A stretch of DNA of 64,000 nucleotides from Candidatus Nitrospira neomarina (GCF_032051675.1 NZ_CP116968.1:4705001-4769000), one strand, 5' to 3'; shown: positions 43,463-53,421, counted from the first letter of the stretch. Program-made: numbers and translations. The notes: generated by a model from the letters alone, not told the origin.

Positions 43463-43918
43463 GACGATGAGTGTAAAGTTCATCACCATGGGGTGCGGTC
43501 CAAACCCTCTTTCCTCCCTTACCTGACATCGGATTTTATTTCATTAAAAAAAATCATTTGTCCGCAATGAGAGCCACGAATGGCTTGTCCTCAAGACCAT
43601 GCAGTTCACTTCCACTAGGCAATTCTGGCATGGGGAATACAGACCCATCCACCTCATCGCGGCCTGTTCCACCGTCACACTGTATGCAATCGTCAGTGGA
43701 TGTTTAGTGGCATTGAGGCGAGTGGAGCACGTAAGCGAACATTGCCTGCCTTCAGGAAAGGAAATGTTGGGCCATGCTGCCATTTTTTCCTCAAAAACGG
43801 GCAATTGGTTAAAATGCAAGGGATGAGACAGCTTAATCATGGCTACATGTATATCCCGGCGGAGGAGGGATACTTCATGCTGTGGTGAGTATGGAGCAAT
43901 CCCGCTACAATCCCTGAG
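43463..43918. other. intergenic region, no supported gene
   Basis: Overlapping open frames on both strands (43599-43826 plus, 43544-44050 minus) have no family features; the minus one runs opposite the CopD-like gene. Possibly a decayed gene. Confidence 0.4.
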
Positions 43919-44404
43919 GTGAATTTCTTTTACATTATTCTGGTCTGGACTCATCTGATTGCAGCAACCTTCTGGATTGGAGGGATGCTGTTCCTCTCCC
44001 TTGTCGCAGTGCCCCTCATGAGACAGGACTCCGACCCTCTTACCGCTCAACGCGGATTTATAAGCCTTGCTCGTCGATTCAGAACGCTCGTATGGAGCGC
44101 CCTATTCATTCTAGTGGTGACGGGATCGGTCCTTCTTGGAAATGTCATCAATTTCCAGGCTCCGCTTACCTCCTGGCCACCTGTTGTCTTCACGAAATTG
44201 ATACTGGTGTTCCTGTTAGCGGTGGTTTCCTTCAGTCACGACCGGATAATGGCACAAAAAGTACGCACCCTGAAGAGCATGGCTGCTTCAGAACTATCAG
44301 CTGGCGAAAAGCTCCTGCTCCGATTATCCCCGCTGCTTGGCCGACTGACCCTGTTGTTAGGGTTGGGAGTGCTTTTGTCTGCCGTCATCATGGTGAGATC
44401 CTGA
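43919..44404 (+). CDS. four-helix membrane protein, CopD/DUF4149-like
   Basis: The 161-residue protein starts at GTG 43919 (NFFYIILVWTHLIAATFWIG). Helices lie at about 4-30, 55-75, 85-110 and 138-158. TWIGG-like HLIAATFWIGGMLFLSLVAV with its His, the FVSLARRF-like arginine patch and KLILVFLLAVVSFSHD resemble CopD-type copper-resistance or DUF4149 membrane proteins. Function is probably metal or haem related, not proven. It converges on the RRM gene, with a shared terminator between. Confidence 0.6.
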   Translation: MNFFYIILVWTHLIAATFWIGGMLFLSLVAVPLMRQDSDPLTAQRGFISLARRFRTLVWSALFILVVTGSVLLGNVINFQAPLTSWPPVVFTKLILVFLLAVVSFSHDRIMAQKVRTLKSMAASELSAGEKLLLRLSPLLGRLTLLLGLGVLLSAVIMVRS

Positions 44405-44442
44405 GGATAACGATCTGAAATCCGGGAATGGAATAAAAAAAA

Positions 44443-44466
44443 GGGAGAGGTCACAAGACCTCTCCC
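44443..44466. terminator. bidirectional terminator
   Basis: GGGAGAGGTC / ACAA / GACCTCTCCC, a perfect 10-base stem, with eight T following on the minus strand and TTATTAT on the plus. It ends the CopD-like gene (plus) and the RRM gene (minus). Confidence 0.85.
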
Positions 44467-44492
44467 TTATTATCAGACGTTTAGAGTGATCG

Positions 44493-44837
44493 TTAGAATC
44501 GGCTGCGCCGTTTTCCTCCAAAATCTCCTCCGCCTCCGCCACTGCCACCGAATCCACCACGGCCTCCTCCGCCGCCACCGGTTCGTGGAGCTTGGGGTTT
44601 GGCCTCGTTCACCGTCAATGTGCGGCCACCAAACTCGGTAGAGTTCAATGCTGCAATTGCGGCCTGTGCTTCCTCTCCGGTAGACATTTCAACAAATCCG
44701 AACCCGCGCGATTGGCCGGTGAATTTGTCGCTAATGACGTTAGCTGATTCGACGGTGCCGTGTGCCGAAAACAGGTCGGTTAATTCTGCTTGAGTCGCTG
44801 AATACGGCAACCCACCTACATACAATTTTGAACCCAT
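44493..44837 (-). CDS. RRM RNA-binding protein with Gly-rich tail
   Basis: The 114-residue protein has one RNA recognition motif: RNP2 KLYVGGLPYSA at the start, RNP1 SRGFGFVEM near 45-53, then a tail from about 82 of GGGG/RGGFGG repeats. It resembles cyanobacterial Rbp proteins, which bind RNA and are often cold-induced. AAGGAGG precedes the ATG. Monocistronic; ends at the terminator 44443-44466. Confidence 0.93.
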   Translation of the reverse strand: MGSKLYVGGLPYSATQAELTDLFSAHGTVESANVISDKFTGQSRGFGFVEMSTGEEAQAAIAALNSTEFGGRTLTVNEAKPQAPRTGGGGGGRGGFGGSGGGGGDFGGKRRSRF

Positions 44838-45140
44838 GGGGTTCCTCCTTTTAAAAAGATGATATTGTCTGATGCTCGAGAAGGGTAAAACATTTGGAAG
44901 GGGTAGGCCACGGACGCTGTTTCCACGCCACTCAGGTCAGACACTTCCGAGTTATTCTCTCGGGCTAAACAACACCGGTTACGGGCTTGAGTGATTGAAC
45001 TCTCAAAGCTAAGCCCAGGGCGATGAGTTAAAAAATCGTAGCACACAAGGGAAGTAAAAGATAGTAGCGGAAAAATGGCACTTTTACCTATGAGTAGATC
45101 GGATGGTGTTATCCGGAATGGATCGCATAACCGGGATGCT
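44838..45140. other. leader region of the RRM gene and gap to the efflux cluster
   Basis: No gene is seen. The long leader upstream of the RRM gene could take part in cold or RNA-level control, but no specific motif was found. Confidence 0.4.
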
Positions 45141-46403
45141 TCACGGTTGTACGGTTCCGCCGGTGACGCGTTCCAGTTCGGTCAGGGCAATCGAGAGATC
45201 GAATTTGGCCTGCGCGTAATCTACCTGTGTTTGCCGCAAGACCCGTTGAGCATCCAGCACATCCAACAGACTGGCTTCTCCGTATTTAAAGCTGACTTGG
45301 GCGATACGGAGTGCCTCTTGTGCCTGCTTGAGCAGGCCTTTTTCGTAAGTGGCAATTTGTGCGGCCGCGGCTTGAGAAAGTTGGATCTGCTGGGCGATGC
45401 CTTTGAGAAGGTCCTGCTTGGCCCGAAGGAGGCTCGCTTCTCGTTGCCGCAAGGCGCCTTTGGCTTGGGCAATGTCCCCCTGTCGTTGATTCCAGACCGG
45501 AAAAGGAATGGAGACCCCAGCGATATAGGCTTCCCGGCCTGCGTCTCGTTGGTAACCTCCACTCAGCGTCACATCGGGCACGCGGGCCTGTTGCTCCTGA
45601 CGGTGGGTGTGCTGCGCTTGTGCTATCAGTTTTTTCCATTTAGTAATGATGGGATGGTTCGCCAGAGTCTGCTCCGAGAGTGTTTCGAGCTGTAAGACTC
45701 CAGGCCAGACGGCGAAATCGCCCTGAATGGAGAAATCAAGCCCCAATGCCCCGGCAGTGAGGCTATTTAGTGAGGCTTGGATAGACTGGACGACACCCCT
45801 GGTTCGGGCGACCTCTTTTTGAACTTTCATGCTCTCTACCTTGACTTTCACGGCATCAAAAGGGGGTGCTTCACCGGCATCGACGCGACGAATCACGGCT
45901 TTTTGGACTTCTTCCATCGTCCGAACATTTTGGATGGCCGTCTCCGTTTGACGTTCGGCGAATAAAAGGTCATAGAAAGCCTGTTTGGTTGCAGCAATCA
46001 AATTCAGTTTGGCTTCTTCTTTTGAGGCCAGGGCTCCGTCCAATCCTGCCTGGGCTGCCTGTTTGCGTGCCGCCCGTTTTCCCGGCCATTCGATGGGCTG
46101 ATAGAGGGTGGCATACCGTTCAGTGAGTGTAATGCCGGTAGGATCTTTGACGGTTCCACGTCCACTCTGTATCCATAGCGTGGGGTTGGGATAAGCGGAG
46201 GCAGAGATTTTGTCTCCTTCCCTTTGTTCGATGACGCCCTCACTTTCGCTCATAAGGGGATTTTTCTCTAAGGCCATGCCCAGAATATCTTGCAGGCTAT
46301 AGGTCGGGGCCGCAGCCTGGGGTGTGGTGTCAGTCGCTGCCAACACGGGTTGCCAGCAAAGACCGTATAGCATAATGAGGCAAATGATCTGTTTGAACCA
46401 CAT
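45141..46403 (-). CDS. TolC-family outer-membrane channel of a metal RND pump (CzcC-like)
   Basis: The 420-residue outer-membrane factor has a signal peptide (about 1-22, ending PVLAATD) and two TolC repeats with long coiled-coils (PTLWIQSGRG, ATKQAFYDLLFAERQTETAI, VRTMEEVQKAVIRRVDAGEA, then KYGEASLLDVLDAQRVLRQT). It forms the exit duct for the CzcA/CzcB-like proteins encoded just upstream (35-base gap to the RND gene). It ends the cluster. Expected to export divalent metal ions across the outer membrane. Nothing shows that it also serves the RTX exporter. Confidence 0.9.
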   Translation of the reverse strand: MWFKQIICLIMLYGLCWQPVLAATDTTPQAAAPTYSLQDILGMALEKNPLMSESEGVIEQREGDKISASAYPNPTLWIQSGRGTVKDPTGITLTERYATLYQPIEWPGKRAARKQAAQAGLDGALASKEEAKLNLIAATKQAFYDLLFAERQTETAIQNVRTMEEVQKAVIRRVDAGEAPPFDAVKVKVESMKVQKEVARTRGVVQSIQASLNSLTAGALGLDFSIQGDFAVWPGVLQLETLSEQTLANHPIITKWKKLIAQAQHTHRQEQQARVPDVTLSGGYQRDAGREAYIAGVSIPFPVWNQRQGDIAQAKGALRQREASLLRAKQDLLKGIAQQIQLSQAAAAQIATYEKGLLKQAQEALRIAQVSFKYGEASLLDVLDAQRVLRQTQVDYAQAKFDLSIALTELERVTGGTVQP

Positions 46404-46437
46404 GACATGTTCCCTTCTTGTGACAACACCATCCTGC

Positions 46438-49400
46438 TCAGGTTGAGGTGGTGCTGGTGTGAGACTGATGGGGTAAGGCTGGTTGTTTGTTGGAACGGCA
46501 GACGGTGCCGTACAGCGCTGGAATAATAAATAGGGTCAAGGCCGTGGATGTGATCAAACCGCCGATCACGACTGTGGCCAAAGGCCGTTGGACCTCGGCT
46601 CCCATACTGGTGGCGACGGCCATCGGTAAAAACCCAAGACTGGCGACGAGGGCGGTCATCAAGACAGGGCGAAGTCGATCCATGGCTCCCTGTGCCACAG
46701 CGTCCCGGGTCGGAAGCCCTCCGGTTTCCAGTCTTTGGATACGGCTTACCAATACAACACCGTTTAAGACCGCAATCCCGAAGAGGGCCACACAACCGAT
46801 GACCGCCGAGATACTCAACGGAAGGCCTCGAATCCAAAGAGCAAAAATACCGCCCGACAGAGCAAGGGGCACATTCAAAAATATGAGGAAGGCCGGACGA
46901 ATTGTTCCAAAAATCACCGAAAGAATGGCGATGATAAGCAGTAAGGTGATCGGCACCACGACGGCCAGTCGGCGTGACGCTTCTTCGAGATGTTTAAATT
47001 GTCCGCCCCATTCAAGGTAGTATCCCTGCGGGAGCGTCACGTGCTCTCTGATCGTCTGTTGGGCTTCGGTGACGAAGGAACCCAAATCCCGACCACGGAT
47101 ATTGGCTTCGACGACCAGCCGGCGTTGAATATCTTGTCGACTGACTTGCGCAGGCCCTTCATCGACGCTGATGGTGGCTACGCGGGACAACGGAACCAGT
47201 TCCCCATGCGGGGTGGGGATCAGGAGATTGCCAAGCGCCACCGGCCCGGCCGAGGCATTGTCTGAGAGGCGGACAATCAGATCAAAACGGCGTTGTCCCT
47301 GAAAGACGGTTCCGACCGTCTGGCCCACTCGTGCCGTTTCAATGATGGTTAACACGTCTTTGGCGGTCAACCCGTATCGCCCGATTTGATCACGGTCCAC
47401 GATCACCCGAATCCTGGGGACGCCGGTCACTTGTTCCACTTTCACATCGGCAGCGCCTGGCACCTGTTCGAGTGAACGTGCCACCAAATCTCCTTGATGG
47501 CGTAAGACCTCCAGATCCTCCCCGAAGATTTTGATAGCGAGGTCGGAACGGGTGCCGGCAATGAGTTCATTGAATCGCATCTCAATCGGTTGCGTAAAGC
47601 TCAGACCAACCCCGGGAACCGCTTCAAGAACAACCGATTTGAATGCGTCGATCAACGCTTCTTTGGAGGTGGCCGTGGTCCATTGGTCTTGCGGCTTGAG
47701 GACAACAAAGACATCAGATAGTTCAATGCCCATCACGTCCGTGGCCACTTCCGGACTTCCCGTTCTGGTCACCACCTGGACGACTTCGGGAAATTTTCGC
47801 AATGCCCGTTCTACCTCCAAGGCCGTTTGCACTGATTCGGTCATGGAGACGCTGGGGAGGCGCCACACTTGAATGGCCATATCGCCTTCTTCTAATCGGG
47901 GAACAAATTCGATCCCTAAACGCGATCCGATCACGAGGCTGAGGGCAAACAGCACGATGCCTGGAATCACGACCCATGCCGGCCGGTTCAAAGACAGGTC
48001 TAACCAGGGTTGATACAGTCGCCGGGCATGTTGAATGAGCCAGGTTTCTTCATGATTCGGCCTGGCGCGTGCGAACCAATAGGCCAGTACGGGCACGCCT
48101 CCTACCGCAAAGAGGAGTGAAGCGGCCAGGGCAAAAATGACGGTCATAGCCATGGGCCGAAACATTTTGCCTTCCAACCCAACCAAGGACAAAATGGGAA
48201 GATACACGACGATGATAATGCCGACCGCAAACACAATGGGTCTTAACACTTCCCGTGCCGCACTCTGAATCGTTGCCAGTTTGTCCTCCTTCGACTGGCC
48301 GGTGACGTTCCCGAGCTTTCGCAGAATATTATCGATCATGACGACCGATCCATCCACCAGCAGTCCGAAGTCAATCGCCCCCAGGCTCATCAGATTTCCG
48401 GAGATGCCGGCGTGATACATGCCGGTAAAAGCCATCAGCATGGAAAGAGGTATGGCCAACGCCACAATCAATCCGGCCCGAACGTCTCCTAGAAACGAAA
48501 AGAGAATCGCGATGACCAGCAGACCCCCTTCGAGTAAATTATTTGTGACGGTGTTGATGACTTTTGAAACAAAAAGGGTCCGGTCATAATAGGGTTCAAT
48601 CAGGACACCCGGTGGAAGCGTCGCTTGAATCTCCTGGATCCGTTCCTTCACCCGTTCGACGACCTGCTGAGCATTGGCGCCTGCCAGCATTTGCACCATC
48701 CCGATGACCGTTTCTCCCTCCCCCATCCGCGTGGCCGCGCCTATCCGCAAGGCGGCGCCTTCTTTGACTTCTCCAATATCCCGGACGAAAATGGGCACAC
48801 CACCCGGACCATGACTCACGACGATTTGTTCTAAATCGGCAAGCGTCGAAGCCAGGGCCTCCCCTTTGATGAGATAGAGTTCCCGCTCATGTTCTATGTA
48901 ACCGCCGCCAGCGAGGGCATTGTTTTGTTCGAGTGCTTCAAACACCGTCTGTAATGTAAGATTGAATGCCAGGAGTTTGCTGGGGTCGACGACCACTTGA
49001 AATTGTTTGGTCTCTCCGCCCCAAATATTGACTTCTACCACGCCGGGAACGGTCCGGATTCGCCTGCCGATATCCCATTCCAGAAGCGTTCTCAAGAACA
49101 TGGGACTGTGTCCTTCTCCTCTGAGTGTGAATTGGTAGACTTCACCCAGGCCGGTTGATAGCGGACCTATCATTGGGCGCCCATAGACGGCGGGAATGCG
49201 TTCAGTCGCTAACGCCAGACGCTCGTTGACGAGTTGCCGGACAAAATAGAGATCAAGGTGTTCCTCAAAAATTGCGGTCACGGCGGAGAGTCCATACCGT
49301 GAAACCGAACGCACTTCCTGCAATCCCGGTATCCCGTTTAGCGCGGTTTCAATAGGAAACGTGATGAATTGTTCCACCTCAATCGGCCCGAGCGCGGGGG

Positions 49401-49554
49401 AACGGGTGAGGATCTGCACCTGGACGGGGGTGAGATCTGGAACGGCGTCGATCGTGAGATTGGTCAGGGACCATACTCCGGAGGCGATCACCAGAAGAAG
49501 GGCAACGAGGGTAAAAAACCGATACCGAAGCGAGAGGGTAAGAAGACGCTCCAT
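46438..49554 (-). CDS. heavy-metal RND efflux pump, CzcA-like
   Basis: The 1038-residue inner-membrane proton-driven pump shows the RND layout: 12 helices and two periplasmic loops. TM4 motif DFGLLVDGSVVMIDNI has Asp395 and Asp401, matching the DFG..VDG..V..EN signature of divalent-cation (Co/Zn/Cd/Ni-type) HME pumps rather than CusA. Other signature segments are LTIDAVPDLTPVQVQILT, LSTGLGEVYQFTL, VEVNIWGGETKQF and GIEFVPRLEEGDMAIQVWRL. It sits between adaptor and channel genes. The exact metal cannot be read from sequence. Confidence 0.93.
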   Translation of the reverse strand: MERLLTLSLRYRFFTLVALLLVIASGVWSLTNLTIDAVPDLTPVQVQILTRSPALGPIEVEQFITFPIETALNGIPGLQEVRSVSRYGLSAVTAIFEEHLDLYFVRQLVNERLALATERIPAVYGRPMIGPLSTGLGEVYQFTLRGEGHSPMFLRTLLEWDIGRRIRTVPGVVEVNIWGGETKQFQVVVDPSKLLAFNLTLQTVFEALEQNNALAGGGYIEHERELYLIKGEALASTLADLEQIVVSHGPGGVPIFVRDIGEVKEGAALRIGAATRMGEGETVIGMVQMLAGANAQQVVERVKERIQEIQATLPPGVLIEPYYDRTLFVSKVINTVTNNLLEGGLLVIAILFSFLGDVRAGLIVALAIPLSMLMAFTGMYHAGISGNLMSLGAIDFGLLVDGSVVMIDNILRKLGNVTGQSKEDKLATIQSAAREVLRPIVFAVGIIIVVYLPILSLVGLEGKMFRPMAMTVIFALAASLLFAVGGVPVLAYWFARARPNHEETWLIQHARRLYQPWLDLSLNRPAWVVIPGIVLFALSLVIGSRLGIEFVPRLEEGDMAIQVWRLPSVSMTESVQTALEVERALRKFPEVVQVVTRTGSPEVATDVMGIELSDVFVVLKPQDQWTTATSKEALIDAFKSVVLEAVPGVGLSFTQPIEMRFNELIAGTRSDLAIKIFGEDLEVLRHQGDLVARSLEQVPGAADVKVEQVTGVPRIRVIVDRDQIGRYGLTAKDVLTIIETARVGQTVGTVFQGQRRFDLIVRLSDNASAGPVALGNLLIPTPHGELVPLSRVATISVDEGPAQVSRQDIQRRLVVEANIRGRDLGSFVTEAQQTIREHVTLPQGYYLEWGGQFKHLEEASRRLAVVVPITLLLIIAILSVIFGTIRPAFLIFLNVPLALSGGIFALWIRGLPLSISAVIGCVALFGIAVLNGVVLVSRIQRLETGGLPTRDAVAQGAMDRLRPVLMTALVASLGFLPMAVATSMGAEVQRPLATVVIGGLITSTALTLFIIPALYGTVCRSNKQPALPHQSHTSTTST

Positions 49555-49637
49555 TAACAGGGCTCAATAGTGTGAAAAGGGAAAGGTGAAATGTTCAGAG
49601 GGATGCTTTTCACAACCAACTTTTTACTTCTCACGTC

Positions 49638-50840
49638 CTACTCCCCCTCGATGGAGGGTTTCATAATGGCGTTTTTCAGGTCGAAGACACCTTCGGTGAC
49701 CACGTGTTCTCCTAACTTCAAGCCCCGTTTGATTTCCACAAGTCCCCCGCCTTCCTGGCCGGTTTCGACAAACACGAAATCGTATCCGTTGTCCCGTTGA
49801 ACGAACACGCCGCGCACCCCCTCTACCATCGTCAAGGCCGACAGAGGAATGGATAAGACGGGCTGTTGTTGATCGATCAGCCGCACGTCCACATATTCAT
49901 TGGGCTTTAGCCGGCCTTTTGAATTCTCAACGTCGAATCGCACGCGGATGGTGCGGGTGGTGGCATCTGCGACCGGAGCAATATAGGTGAGTCGGGCGGT
50001 GATGGCCTCTCCACCACGGGGAAGGACCTCCCCTTGATCGCCTTCCTTGAAACGACGGGCATGTTCGATTGGCAGATTGGCAAACACCCACACCTGACTG
50101 GTATCCACAATTTCAAAGAACTCGTCTCCTGCCGCTACGCCCTGGCCCAGCACGATTTTTTGATTCACGACGGTTCCACTAAGAGGGGCCCGGAGCAAAT
50201 ATTTGTGGCCCTCCAAATGGCTCCCATGCTCCATTTGTTGGAGTTCCTGTGGGCTGAGCCCCATATTCAGGAGCTTTTCCCGGACGTGTTGATAGACCGC
50301 CTGGGCTTCAATCTGGTGACCACGGTCTTCCAGAAACCGACGTTGAGAAATAATGTTTTCAGCCAGGAGTTGTTTGGTTCGCTTAAAATTGCTGGAGGCC
50401 ACATCCAATTTGGATTTGGCCACCAGGTATTCCTGGACTAATTCATCCAATTGAAGGCTTTCGACGGCCGCGAGCGGCTGATCCTTTTTCACCCGATCCC
50501 CCAATTGCACCATCACCTTATCCACTTGTCCGGGGATGCGGGAGGAAACCTTTGCCACGTGGGAGAGATCAAGGGCGACATGACCCGGCGCCGAAACTGA
50601 ATGCGGGGTCAGGCGTTCTTTCACTTCTTCAATTCGGATTCGTTGACGCGCTTGTTCAGGGACATGGTCCGCGTGAAGGGGTTGTCCCGGAGAGGGAGAG
50701 AGATCGGGGGAGGAAGCCGTCACGTCTGTGTCCGGTAGACTGCCAGTTGGTGGCTGGGTGTCGGAGCATCCCATCGTGAACAGCCCGATAAAACCAAACA
50801 CAAGCAGACATCTCCAGTGTCTATGATTCAGATTCTTCAT
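49638..50840 (-). CDS. RND periplasmic adaptor, CzcB-like
   Basis: The 400-residue membrane fusion protein has a lipoprotein-type signal (FTMGC near residue 25). A lipoyl domain (SRIPGQVDKVMVQLGDRVKK), a coiled hairpin (YLVAKSKLDVASSNFKRTKQ), the second lipoyl half YLLRAPLSGTVVNQKIVLGQ and a beta-barrel follow, with PIEHARRFKEGDQGEVL. The end VVTEGVFDLKNAIMKPSIEG is typical of CzcB. There is no His-rich metal-binding N-terminal domain. It precedes the pump gene by 83 bases. Confidence 0.92.
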   Translation of the reverse strand: MKNLNHRHWRCLLVFGFIGLFTMGCSDTQPPTGSLPDTDVTASSPDLSPSPGQPLHADHVPEQARQRIRIEEVKERLTPHSVSAPGHVALDLSHVAKVSSRIPGQVDKVMVQLGDRVKKDQPLAAVESLQLDELVQEYLVAKSKLDVASSNFKRTKQLLAENIISQRRFLEDRGHQIEAQAVYQHVREKLLNMGLSPQELQQMEHGSHLEGHKYLLRAPLSGTVVNQKIVLGQGVAAGDEFFEIVDTSQVWVFANLPIEHARRFKEGDQGEVLPRGGEAITARLTYIAPVADATTRTIRVRFDVENSKGRLKPNEYVDVRLIDQQQPVLSIPLSALTMVEGVRGVFVQRDNGYDFVFVETGQEGGGLVEIKRGLKLGEHVVTEGVFDLKNAIMKPSIEGE

Positions 50841-50892
50841 GAATGACCCATGTGGACAAAAAATTTCCTACAATAAAATACTATCATGGTGC

Positions 50893-52323
50893 TCATGTGA
50901 GTCGTGGTTCTTCCCAGGTTGGGAGTGTGACCGTGAATATGGTGCCCTTTCCTACTTGACTCTGTGCATGAATAGTTCCTCCGTGGGCTTCGATAATTTC
51001 CTTGACGATCGCCAACCCCAGTCCTGTTCCTCCTGATTGGCGATCCCGTGCCTGTTCAATTCGATAGAATCGCCCGAAAAGGTGAGGAAGATGTTGGGAA
51101 TTAATTCCCGGCCCGGTGTCCTCCACAGATAACCGGATCGATCTATCCTGAGACCGGACCCGAACAGTGATGGTTCCCTCTGACGGTGTATGCCGGAGCG
51201 CATTATCCAGGAGATTGATCAGGGCTTGTTTGAGCTGTGAAGCATCTCCCATGAGAGGAGGAACAGGCTCAAACTCGGTCTGCAGATGGATACCGCCTTC
51301 ATGAGCTAACACCGACAACTCGCTCACGATTTCTTTAACAAGAGGCTGGAGGGCAAGGGTTTGCAAGACGAGTGGGGGGCGATCGCCGGCGAATTGTGCC
51401 AGGGTGAGGAGGGATTTGGTCATGGCGGTGAGTCGGTCGACTTCAGCCAGGTTGGAGAGGATGGTCTCCCGGTATTCCTCTGCCGACCGTGCCCGTTGCA
51501 AGCTGACCTCAAAATTGCCTTTCATCGCCGTTAACGGGGTTTTCAGTTCATGGGCCGCATCGGCCACAAAGCGACGTTGTCCTTCGAAGACCTGCTGCAA
51601 GCGGTCCAACATGCCGTTAAAGGTGTGGGCCAGGCGTTGAAATTCGGCGTAGGGCGAGCTGAGTGTGAGGCGTGTGGAAAGCGTCTGCCCGGACACGGTT
51701 TCCGCTGTCTGACTCAATGCCTTGACGGGTGACAGGGCTTCATCGGCCAAACGTCCGCTTCCCCATAAAGCAAACAGGAGGGAAATCGCGGAGGTGCCAC
51801 AAAGTAGCCACGCCAACCACTGAAGGGTTTCCTGAACAAATTGCAAGGATTTTTCCGTTTGTAAAATGAATCGCCCGTGATCTTCGATGATGAGAGGAAT
51901 TGAGATACGGCGAATGGGCGGATGATCCGGCTTGTGAAAGGTTTCAAAAACCGTTTCTCCATTGAGGACCTGCATAATCAGTTGGGATGTTACAGGAAGA
52001 CGGTTCTCTGTGCTCTGCCCACTCCAGAGAATACGGCCGGCGGAATCCAGAATAGCGCTATAGCGGATAGCCTGCTGTAACTCATCTTCGTCATCAAATT
52101 CTTCTAATTCTTCTTCATGTTTCCGGTGGGAAGACACACGAACATGGTCGGTCGCCAGGTCCACGCGGAGGCTTTCCTCCTTTGCGAGTGCAACCAATTC
52201 TCCATCGATATGGCGGTGTAAAATTGTGGATAGTCCCAGGTACAGGATCAGGCTGAAGAGGCCTAGGAGGATCACAATAAAACCTAAGGACACACGACGT
52301 ATGCGGGTGCGAAAGGCCTGCAT
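50893..52323 (-). CDS. sensor histidine kinase of the metal efflux cluster
   Basis: The 476-residue kinase has transmembrane helices at about 13-35 and 168-190, a periplasmic sensor between (with HRKHEEELEEFDDEDE, a His/acid-rich stretch suited to metal binding), HAMP (about 190-245), HisKA with DAAHELKTPLTAMKG, and HATPase_c with NLLDNALRHTPSEG, VEDTGPGINSQHLPHLFGRF and GGTGLGLAIVKEIIEAHGG. It resembles CusS/CzcS heavy-metal kinases. Three bases separate it from the regulator gene upstream, and 52 bases from the adaptor gene downstream. Confidence 0.92.
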   Translation of the reverse strand: MQAFRTRIRRVSLGFIVILLGLFSLILYLGLSTILHRHIDGELVALAKEESLRVDLATDHVRVSSHRKHEEELEEFDDEDELQQAIRYSAILDSAGRILWSGQSTENRLPVTSQLIMQVLNGETVFETFHKPDHPPIRRISIPLIIEDHGRFILQTEKSLQFVQETLQWLAWLLCGTSAISLLFALWGSGRLADEALSPVKALSQTAETVSGQTLSTRLTLSSPYAEFQRLAHTFNGMLDRLQQVFEGQRRFVADAAHELKTPLTAMKGNFEVSLQRARSAEEYRETILSNLAEVDRLTAMTKSLLTLAQFAGDRPPLVLQTLALQPLVKEIVSELSVLAHEGGIHLQTEFEPVPPLMGDASQLKQALINLLDNALRHTPSEGTITVRVRSQDRSIRLSVEDTGPGINSQHLPHLFGRFYRIEQARDRQSGGTGLGLAIVKEIIEAHGGTIHAQSQVGKGTIFTVTLPTWEEPRLT

Positions 52324-52326
52324 GAT

Positions 52327-53004
52327 TTAGGCCTCCGGGATTTTTAAGACATAGCCGATCCCCCGCACCGTATGGATCAACTGTGGAGAAAAGTCCCGAT
52401 CCATTTTGCTGCGCAAGGTTTTAATGTGCACATCCACAATATTGGTGACGGACTCGTAGTGAATGTCCCACACGTGTTCGGTAATGGCCGTTCGGGTCAA
52501 AACCCGTCCCACATTTCTCATAAGATATTCCAATAGTGAATATTCTTTATTGGTCAGAGTGATGGTTTGGCCTGCCCGTGAAACACGGTGGGTCACCGGA
52601 TCCAGCTCCAGGTCCGCGATCGTGAGGCGAGGTGTGGGGAGGCCACTGCCACGACGGAGAAGCGCCCTCAGACGTGCCAATAATTCGGCAAAGGCAAACG
52701 GTTTCGTCAAATAATCATCTGCGCCTGTATCCAGGCCGTTCACTCGATCTTCAACAGCCTCCCGTGCGGTCAAAAGAAGAATCGGGGTCGCGTGGCGTTT
52801 CGCTCGAAGCCGGCGGCAGACGTCAATGCCGTTCATTTTGGGGAGCATAATATCCAGAATGATCACGTCATAGTGCGTCGTCTCGGCCATGGCCAATCCC
52901 ATTTCACCGTCGGTGGCGAGATCCACAGCATATTGCTCTTCCCGCAAGCCTTTCACGATAAATCCGGACACACTTGAATCATCTTCCACTAAGAGAATAC
53001 GCAT
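52327..53004 (-). CDS. OmpR/PhoB-family response regulator of the metal efflux cluster
   Basis: The 225-residue protein has a receiver with Asp51 (YDVIILDIMLPKMNGIDVCR), TAREAVED and Lys in DDYLTKPFAFAELLARLRAL. A winged-helix output domain follows (LTNKEYSLLEYLMRNVGRVL, HYESVTNIVDVHIKTLRSKM, IHTVRGIGYVL). It is a CusR/CzcR-type activator, most likely turning on the czc-like genes downstream in the same unit when the kinase senses metal. Confidence 0.93.
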   Translation of the reverse strand: MRILLVEDDSSVSGFIVKGLREEQYAVDLATDGEMGLAMAETTHYDVIILDIMLPKMNGIDVCRRLRAKRHATPILLLTAREAVEDRVNGLDTGADDYLTKPFAFAELLARLRALLRRGSGLPTPRLTIADLELDPVTHRVSRAGQTITLTNKEYSLLEYLMRNVGRVLTRTAITEHVWDIHYESVTNIVDVHIKTLRSKMDRDFSPQLIHTVRGIGYVLKIPEA

Positions 53005-53055
53005 GGGTTTCCCACTGAAAATAAAAATCGGCAGGGTTGTATGTTCTTCGGCACA

Positions 53056-53280
53056 TTATAGAAGGACTTTCGTAAATCCCAAAGTCACGAAGGCAGGTAT
53101 CTGGTGCGCCCCAATCATCGATTCGGCAATTCCGGCCTGTTCAGCAGCTTCCTCTGCCCGATTGTCAGCCATAGCGGCAGCCACCCCTCCGAAAAGACCG
53201 GGAATAAGAAGCCATAAAAACGCGCCGTTACGAAAGTTCTCATGATTTGAAACTGGCTCCTGCGGCATCAAATAGCGCAC
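53056..53280 (-). CDS. small hypothetical membrane protein, weak candidate
   Basis: This 74-residue frame (GTG start) has one hydrophobic segment, GAFLWLLIPGLFGGVAAAMA, and a charged middle. Lying between PepSY and regulator genes on the same strand it could be part of the metal response, but the start is poor and no family is recognised. ATG 53268 is an alternative. Confidence 0.3.
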   Translation of the reverse strand: MRYLMPQEPVSNHENFRNGAFLWLLIPGLFGGVAAAMADNRAEEAAEQAGIAESMIGAHQIPAFVTLGFTKVLL

Positions 53281-53379
53281 TGGTAAAGAGCAAGGCGATG
53301 GGGAAATGAACTAACATGGGATGTCATCGTAACTCAAACATGATTTCTCCTGTGTGTCGTCAGTGTGGGGAAACGAGAG

Positions 53380-53411
53380 AAGGCCCCATGCCCTCTTGCG
53401 CACGGGGCCTT
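53380..53411 (-). terminator. hairpin after the PepSY gene
   Basis: AAGGCCCC (53380-53387) and GGGGCCTT (53404-53411) form an 8-base stem ten bases after the PepSY stop, followed on the minus strand by pyrimidine-rich CTCTCGTTTCC. Confidence 0.55.
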
Positions 53412-53421
53412 TGCCGTTCTC

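Larger units (their letters stand above)
53005..53421. other. gap between PepSY and regulator genes
   Basis: It contains a weak small open frame at 53056-53280 and a hairpin terminator at 53380-53411. It presumably holds the promoter of the regulator-kinase-pump unit. Confidence 0.4.

Noticed and set aside
43544-44050. 168-codon minus-strand open frame
   Set aside because: Runs opposite the start of the CopD-like gene; Cys/His-rich without pattern; a shadow frame.
45141-46403. TolC-like channel as partner of the RTX exporter
   Set aside because: It is tightly linked to czcA/czcB-like genes, so it belongs to the metal pump; a shared role cannot be shown.
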